A stretch of DNA of 52,939 bases, from contig CAIOST010000030.1 of the NCBI GenBank assembly GCA_903861045.1, positions 1 through 52,939 of the forward strand, in the 5' to 3' direction. Made by a program: the position numbers and the translations under genes. Position 1 is the first letter of the stretch, and each line of letters opens with the position of its first letter. This stretch comes from an uncultured bacterium. GTDB lineage: Bacteria; Verrucomicrobiota; Kiritimatiellia; RFP12; CAIWXQ01. The notes beneath the pieces are model-generated. The model was not told the origin of the DNA. It searched no databases and was given only the letters and a program-made list of their open reading frames with translations. Positions 49,696 through 52,939 of the stretch are shown here, one piece after another.

Positions 49696-50429
49696 GCGTC
49701 CTGTACGCCGAAACCAGCGTCCGAAATCCGAAACAGGCGCAGTGCACGGATAGGTGTGCGGCTCGGCGGGAGCCTCGCCCACTCGTCGCCGGTAATCGTT
49801 GACCGATCATTGCCAGGACGGCCATGGCAACGCCAAGGCACCAAGGAGCGTGTTTGAGGGGCGGGGCCGCCGGACCCGCCGCCCTCGTGCGATACGGTGA
49901 TGCTAACACCAAGGCGCAAGGGCGCAACGGCGCGAAGGTGGGAAGGCGTCAGGTGTGGCGGACGGGTGGCGAGACGCTTTTTTCAACGCCCAACGCGCAA
50001 CATCCAACAACCAACGCCCAACGGAACTTCGTGCATTCCCTTGGATGTTGGACGTTGGGTGTTGAACCTAGTTGAGCATTTCTTTGGCTGTACAAATCAG
50101 GTGCCACAGCGGTCACACGCAGCAGCGCGGAGGAGCTCCCCGGTGGGCTGGCCCCACCGGAAGCAAAGTTCCGCGAGAGAAAGGAAGCAGCGCAATTTGA
50201 CAAGCAAAAGGAATGGCGCGAGGTCAGGCCGCAGCGGCCACGCCTCGCGCCGCACTTTTTTCTTTGATTTTCTGATTCTTCTCGGCTCACTCTGAACTTC
50301 CCGTTCCGGCGGCACAAGGCCGCCGGGGACGGTAGGCAGACGATCACCGGAAGAACGCCTGAAACCGGCAATCATCTGTATGTCCGTGCATCGCGTACTT
50401 AAAGCGCGTTCGTCATAAGAATAAAGTAA
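49696..50429. other. Repeat-rich region, no gene seen
   Basis: Contains the composite repeat (49857-50066). A stretch at about 50100-50330 is open on the minus strand, but its translation is basic and low-complexity with no recognised domain; I treat it as non-coding. It ends at the stop of the UroD-like gene. Confidence 0.55.
49857..50066. repeat. Composite repeat with 26-bp imperfect hairpin
   Basis: GGGCCGCCGGACCCGCCG near 49862, then arms at 49982-50007 (TTCAACGCCCAACGCGCAAC...) and 50041-50066 (TTGGATGTTGGACGTTGGGT...) that match at 23 of 26 positions. The left arm is the same motif as at 33990-34016. Confidence 0.65.
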
Positions 50430-51506
50430 CTACCGATAGACGCCGTACTGGCGCGCGGCCTCGTACATGGCCAGCACGTTTTCCGTCGGTGAGTTGTCCT
50501 GCAGGGCGTGTGTGGGCGCAAAGCAATAGCCGCCACTGGGCATCATGATCTCCAGTGTGCGGCGGCAATATTCCGTGACCTCCGCCGGCGTGCCGTAGGC
50601 CACAGGGCCGGCGGTTGAAATGCAACCGTGGAAGAAGAGCCGTCCGCCAAAGCGCTGCTTGAGGTACTCGGGCGACATATCCTTGGCCTCCGGTTGCAGC
50701 GTGTCCACGCCATTGATACCCATCTCGATGAAATCCTCGTACGCCCAACTGCTTGAGCCGCAGGTGTGGATGATCGTGGGAATGCCGAAGGACTTGGCGA
50801 CATCCACGAAGCGCTGGTGCCGCGGCCGGATGTGCTTGCGGAACATTTCCAGGCTCATGATCGGGGAGTTCTGCGTGCCCAGGTCCTCGCCCAGCCAGAG
50901 GAAGTCGATCTTACCGTTGGCCGCTTCCAGCGTACGCCGGGTAACCTCGACCATGATGTCGGTCCGGCGATCGATCAGCAGCAGTCCCGCCGGATCGTCC
51001 GTGGCCAGGTCCACCAGAATTTGCTCCATGGTGCGGAGCATGCCATTGGAATTGATGATGTCGCCAAAACCGGCATTCCCGGCGTGAAGGGCAAACGAGG
51101 CGTTCTGTCGGCATTGTTCCGCAATGACGCTGTAGTCAAAATCGTCGGGATCGGGCATGGGCCACTTGGCGATGGTCTCCTCGTCGGCCTCGCGCAGGGG
51201 GAAGTCGCAGTAGTCCCAATAGCCGCCGCTCGGATGCTCGATCCAGCGAGTGCGGATGCCCCACTCCGCGTTCACGCCGCGCCCTTCGACTTCCGGATGT
51301 AGACGTTTGCCTTTGTAAGGAACCCAGATGCCGCGGTAATCCACGCCCAAGGCCGCGCCCACCCATTCGCCTTCTTTCAGGCCAAGCGCTTGGTGCAGTC
51401 GGCGGTCGATTCCGCCATTGGCGCTGTAGCCGATCGGCACCCGGTCCGGCTCCTGGTTTGAAAATGTGGTCATCACGCGTTCTTTGGATGTCATAGCTGG
51501 CTTCAT
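50430..51506 (-). CDS. URO-D superfamily methyltransferase-like protein with zinc motif
   Basis: A 358-residue TIM-barrel protein. The start at 51506 (MKPAMTSKERVMTTFSNQEP) follows GAGGTG; the longer frame from 51593 is rejected. Unlike the UroD-like protein at 14451, this one keeps the His-x-Cys...Cys pattern of cobamide-dependent MtaA/MtbA-type methyltransferases: His247-x-Cys249 in IIHTCGSS and Cys295 in FHGCIS. Other landmarks are FLWLGEDLGTQ and GVDTLQPEAKDM. It could demethylate methoxy groups or methylamines, but no corrinoid protein or partner methyltransferase is nearby. The divergent AraC gene is its likely regulator. Confidence 0.82.
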   Translation of the reverse strand: MKPAMTSKERVMTTFSNQEPDRVPIGYSANGGIDRRLHQALGLKEGEWVGAALGVDYRGIWVPYKGKRLHPEVEGRGVNAEWGIRTRWIEHPSGGYWDYCDFPLREADEETIAKWPMPDPDDFDYSVIAEQCRQNASFALHAGNAGFGDIINSNGMLRTMEQILVDLATDDPAGLLLIDRRTDIMVEVTRRTLEAANGKIDFLWLGEDLGTQNSPIMSLEMFRKHIRPRHQRFVDVAKSFGIPTIIHTCGSSSWAYEDFIEMGINGVDTLQPEAKDMSPEYLKQRFGGRLFFHGCISTAGPVAYGTPAEVTEYCRRTLEIMMPSGGYCFAPTHALQDNSPTENVLAMYEAARQYGVYR

Positions 51507-51652
51507 AGGCACCTCGTTTCGAGTTGTGATACCGGCTGATCGCACGTCTTGGAACCGGCTCCATACTAGCCTGAACGGGCAGGTTGGAAACATGGCGGCG
51601 ATCGTTATTTCTTGTCTTATTCGGTCATTTAAGTCACCATTGCAGACCTTTT

Positions 51653-52543
51653 ATGTCTCATTCAAGCAACAGCCCGGCGCCAGATCCTGCACCCAATGCA
51701 GTTGTGTGCCATGCCAATTATGCGGCGCTCCCGCCCGGAAGAACCTACTGCAACCCGGATGTTAAAAGCCGTATGGCGCTCTGGGTTAAGGCCGGCCTCG
51801 GCACCATCACCGTCAACGGTGCGCGCCATGCGGTGAAGGTGGGCGACTATTTTTTCCTGCCGTGGGCACATCGGGTGGAATACGCGCCTGATCGTCGCCA
51901 CCCGTTTCTATTAGCGGGCATCCACATTGTGCCCGACCATGCCCGTCGGCAGCCGGTTGAGTTCGTGGTGCCGCACAGCGCCGAGCATCCGCTGGCGCAG
52001 TGTGCCTGGCGCCGCGATGTGGCGTTCCCTTTCCTGCGCGGCCTGGTACATCTGCAGGTGCGGGAGGAGGCGCCGCTCTGGCTGCTCTCGGAGTACCTTG
52101 TCCAGCGCTATGTGGCCAAAGAGTGGCAGGAGCAGCAGATGCGGGAATTGGCTGGTCTCTACCTGCGGGAGCTGGAGCGCACGCTCGCGACCGGTCACAA
52201 CCCGGCCGCGCGCCGATCCGACGCGGATTTTCGGCGGCTATCCGATCACATCACTACGCATCTCGATGCGCCGCTCGTGGTCGGCGAACTCGCCGCGCTG
52301 CTGGACTGCAGCGAGTCCACGCTGGGGCGCCTGGTCCGTACCCACGCCCGGCTCTCGCCCGTCAACTGGATCAATCATCTGCGGATCCAGCGTGCGCGAA
52401 CGCTCCTGACGACGACACGCCTGCCGGTCGCGAGGGTGGGGGAGCGCGTGGGGGTGCCGGATCCGTTCTACTTTTCGAAGCTCTTCCGGAAGCATACCGG
52501 CCAGTCGCCGCTGGCGTACCGCAAGTTGACGCCGATCCTGTAG
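51653..52543 (+). CDS. AraC-family transcriptional regulator
   Basis: A 296-residue protein from the ATG at 51653 (MSHSSNSPAP); an earlier frame start at 51584 lies in the control region of the divergent gene and reads unlike the family. The N-terminal sensor shows ALWVKAGLGTITVNG and KVGDYFFLPWAHRVEY, a cupin strand pair. The C-terminal double helix-turn-helix is clear (VVGELAALLDCSESTLGRLV and PVARVGERVGVPDPFYFSKL, then HTGQSPLAYR). No Shine-Dalgarno site is visible. Divergent orientation and a 146-base gap tie it to the UroD-like methyltransferase gene. Confidence 0.9.
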   Translation: MSHSSNSPAPDPAPNAVVCHANYAALPPGRTYCNPDVKSRMALWVKAGLGTITVNGARHAVKVGDYFFLPWAHRVEYAPDRRHPFLLAGIHIVPDHARRQPVEFVVPHSAEHPLAQCAWRRDVAFPFLRGLVHLQVREEAPLWLLSEYLVQRYVAKEWQEQQMRELAGLYLRELERTLATGHNPAARRSDADFRRLSDHITTHLDAPLVVGELAALLDCSESTLGRLVRTHARLSPVNWINHLRIQRARTLLTTTRLPVARVGERVGVPDPFYFSKLFRKHTGQSPLAYRKLTPIL

Positions 52544-52939
52544 GATTGGAACCCCCTTCGGCAGCCCCCGGGCGGCTAGGCCTGCGCCTCCGGCAGTTCC
52601 AGCAAGAATCGCCAGACAGGTGCCGCTCTGACGGTTCCTGCCTCCGTCTCGATCCGCTCGTCTTTGCCCCGTGTCACGATGGCGTAAAACACACGCGTTA
52701 CTAGGAGCGGTGAAGCATTTATTTCGGACAGGATTAACAGGATTGTTCAGGATGGCTGCCGCCTACCACACGGCTATTTTGGCCACAAAAGGCGCATAAA
52801 TCGCAAAGCCAGTAGCCCCGGCCCGCCCCGGGCCGAGGGCGGCGGGGCTTTGGGCTCGTACGCGCCTTATGCGCTGGGCGCGAGGGCGCGCCCGCGCTAC
52901 TGGGACTGCCGCCGGCTACGGCACCACCCCGGCCGCGAC
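52544..52939. other. Right-end region without an intact gene
   Basis: A minus-strand frame without a start (about 52690 to 52576: RVFYAIVTRGKDERIETEAG, then PVWRFLLELPEAQA before TAG) looks like the last 40 residues of a lost protein. To its right is the short motif GGATTAACAGGATTGTTCAG, and then GC-rich DNA with a GGCCCGCCCCGGGCC palindrome-like stretch. Nothing else is recognised. Confidence 0.4.

Noticed and set aside
50097-50375. Small minus-strand protein gene
   Set aside because: Basic, low-complexity translation between repeats, with no ribosome-binding site and no domain; judged non-coding.
1-52939. tRNA, rRNA, prophage or insertion sequence with transposase
   Set aside because: I looked for T-arm-like words, rRNA text and transposase or integrase motifs and saw none; small RNAs could be missed by eye.

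Overview
The window is GC-rich bacterial DNA. It is dense in secreted polysaccharide-degrading enzymes, AraC, LacI and IclR regulators, uroporphyrinogen-decarboxylase-like methyltransferases, a secreted cytochrome protein related to the hydrazine synthase alpha subunit, and an AAA_14/DUF4143 ATPase. This mix is typical of the PVC superphylum. Kiritimatiellota or Lentisphaerota is my best guess, by inference from gene content only; there is no rRNA or other marker gene here.

Layout. 1-562: 3' part of an IclR regulator. 585-7904: five co-directional, tightly packed genes for secreted beta-propeller and c-type heme proteins, ending in a RidA-like protein. 7757-11463: a mosaic of truncated genes (ABC exporter N-terminus, a DUF5703/LamG chimera, a headless secreted protein) and an intact nucleosidase. 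12212-15539: LacI regulator, a mannose-6-phosphate-isomerase-like cupin and a UroD-like protein. 16151-30506: a same-strand carbohydrate cluster with a beta-helix protein, a GH2 enzyme, a small protein, two six-hairpin glycosidases around a sugar isomerase/epimerase, and a third six-hairpin enzyme. 30454-35628: an AraC regulator divergent from a GH36 alpha-galactosidase, then a GH28 polygalacturonase-like gene. 36044-37411: AAA_14 ATPase. 37452-42933 (minus): two more six-hairpin enzymes with broken gene pieces between them. 43418-48320 (minus): a defence operon of AbiEi-like, AbiEii-like and HsdR genes. 48814-52543: an AraC regulator, then a UroD-like methyltransferase divergent from a second AraC regulator.

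How the genes may work together (inference): the GH2, GH28, GH36, beta-helix and five (alpha/alpha)6 enzymes, with sugar isomerases and local LacI/AraC regulators, look like a plant- or algal-polysaccharide utilisation region. The heme/propeller operon is a separate periplasmic redox module.

Two themes stand out. First, several genes keep a recognisable N-terminus and C-terminus but appear to have lost the middle (3693-4073, 8419-8900, 39934-40513, and on a smaller scale HsdR), and others are cut at one or both ends. Second, gaps between genes are filled with short dispersed, inverted and tandem repeats shared between distant loci. Repeat-mediated deletion could link the two, but metagenome assembly errors must be excluded.
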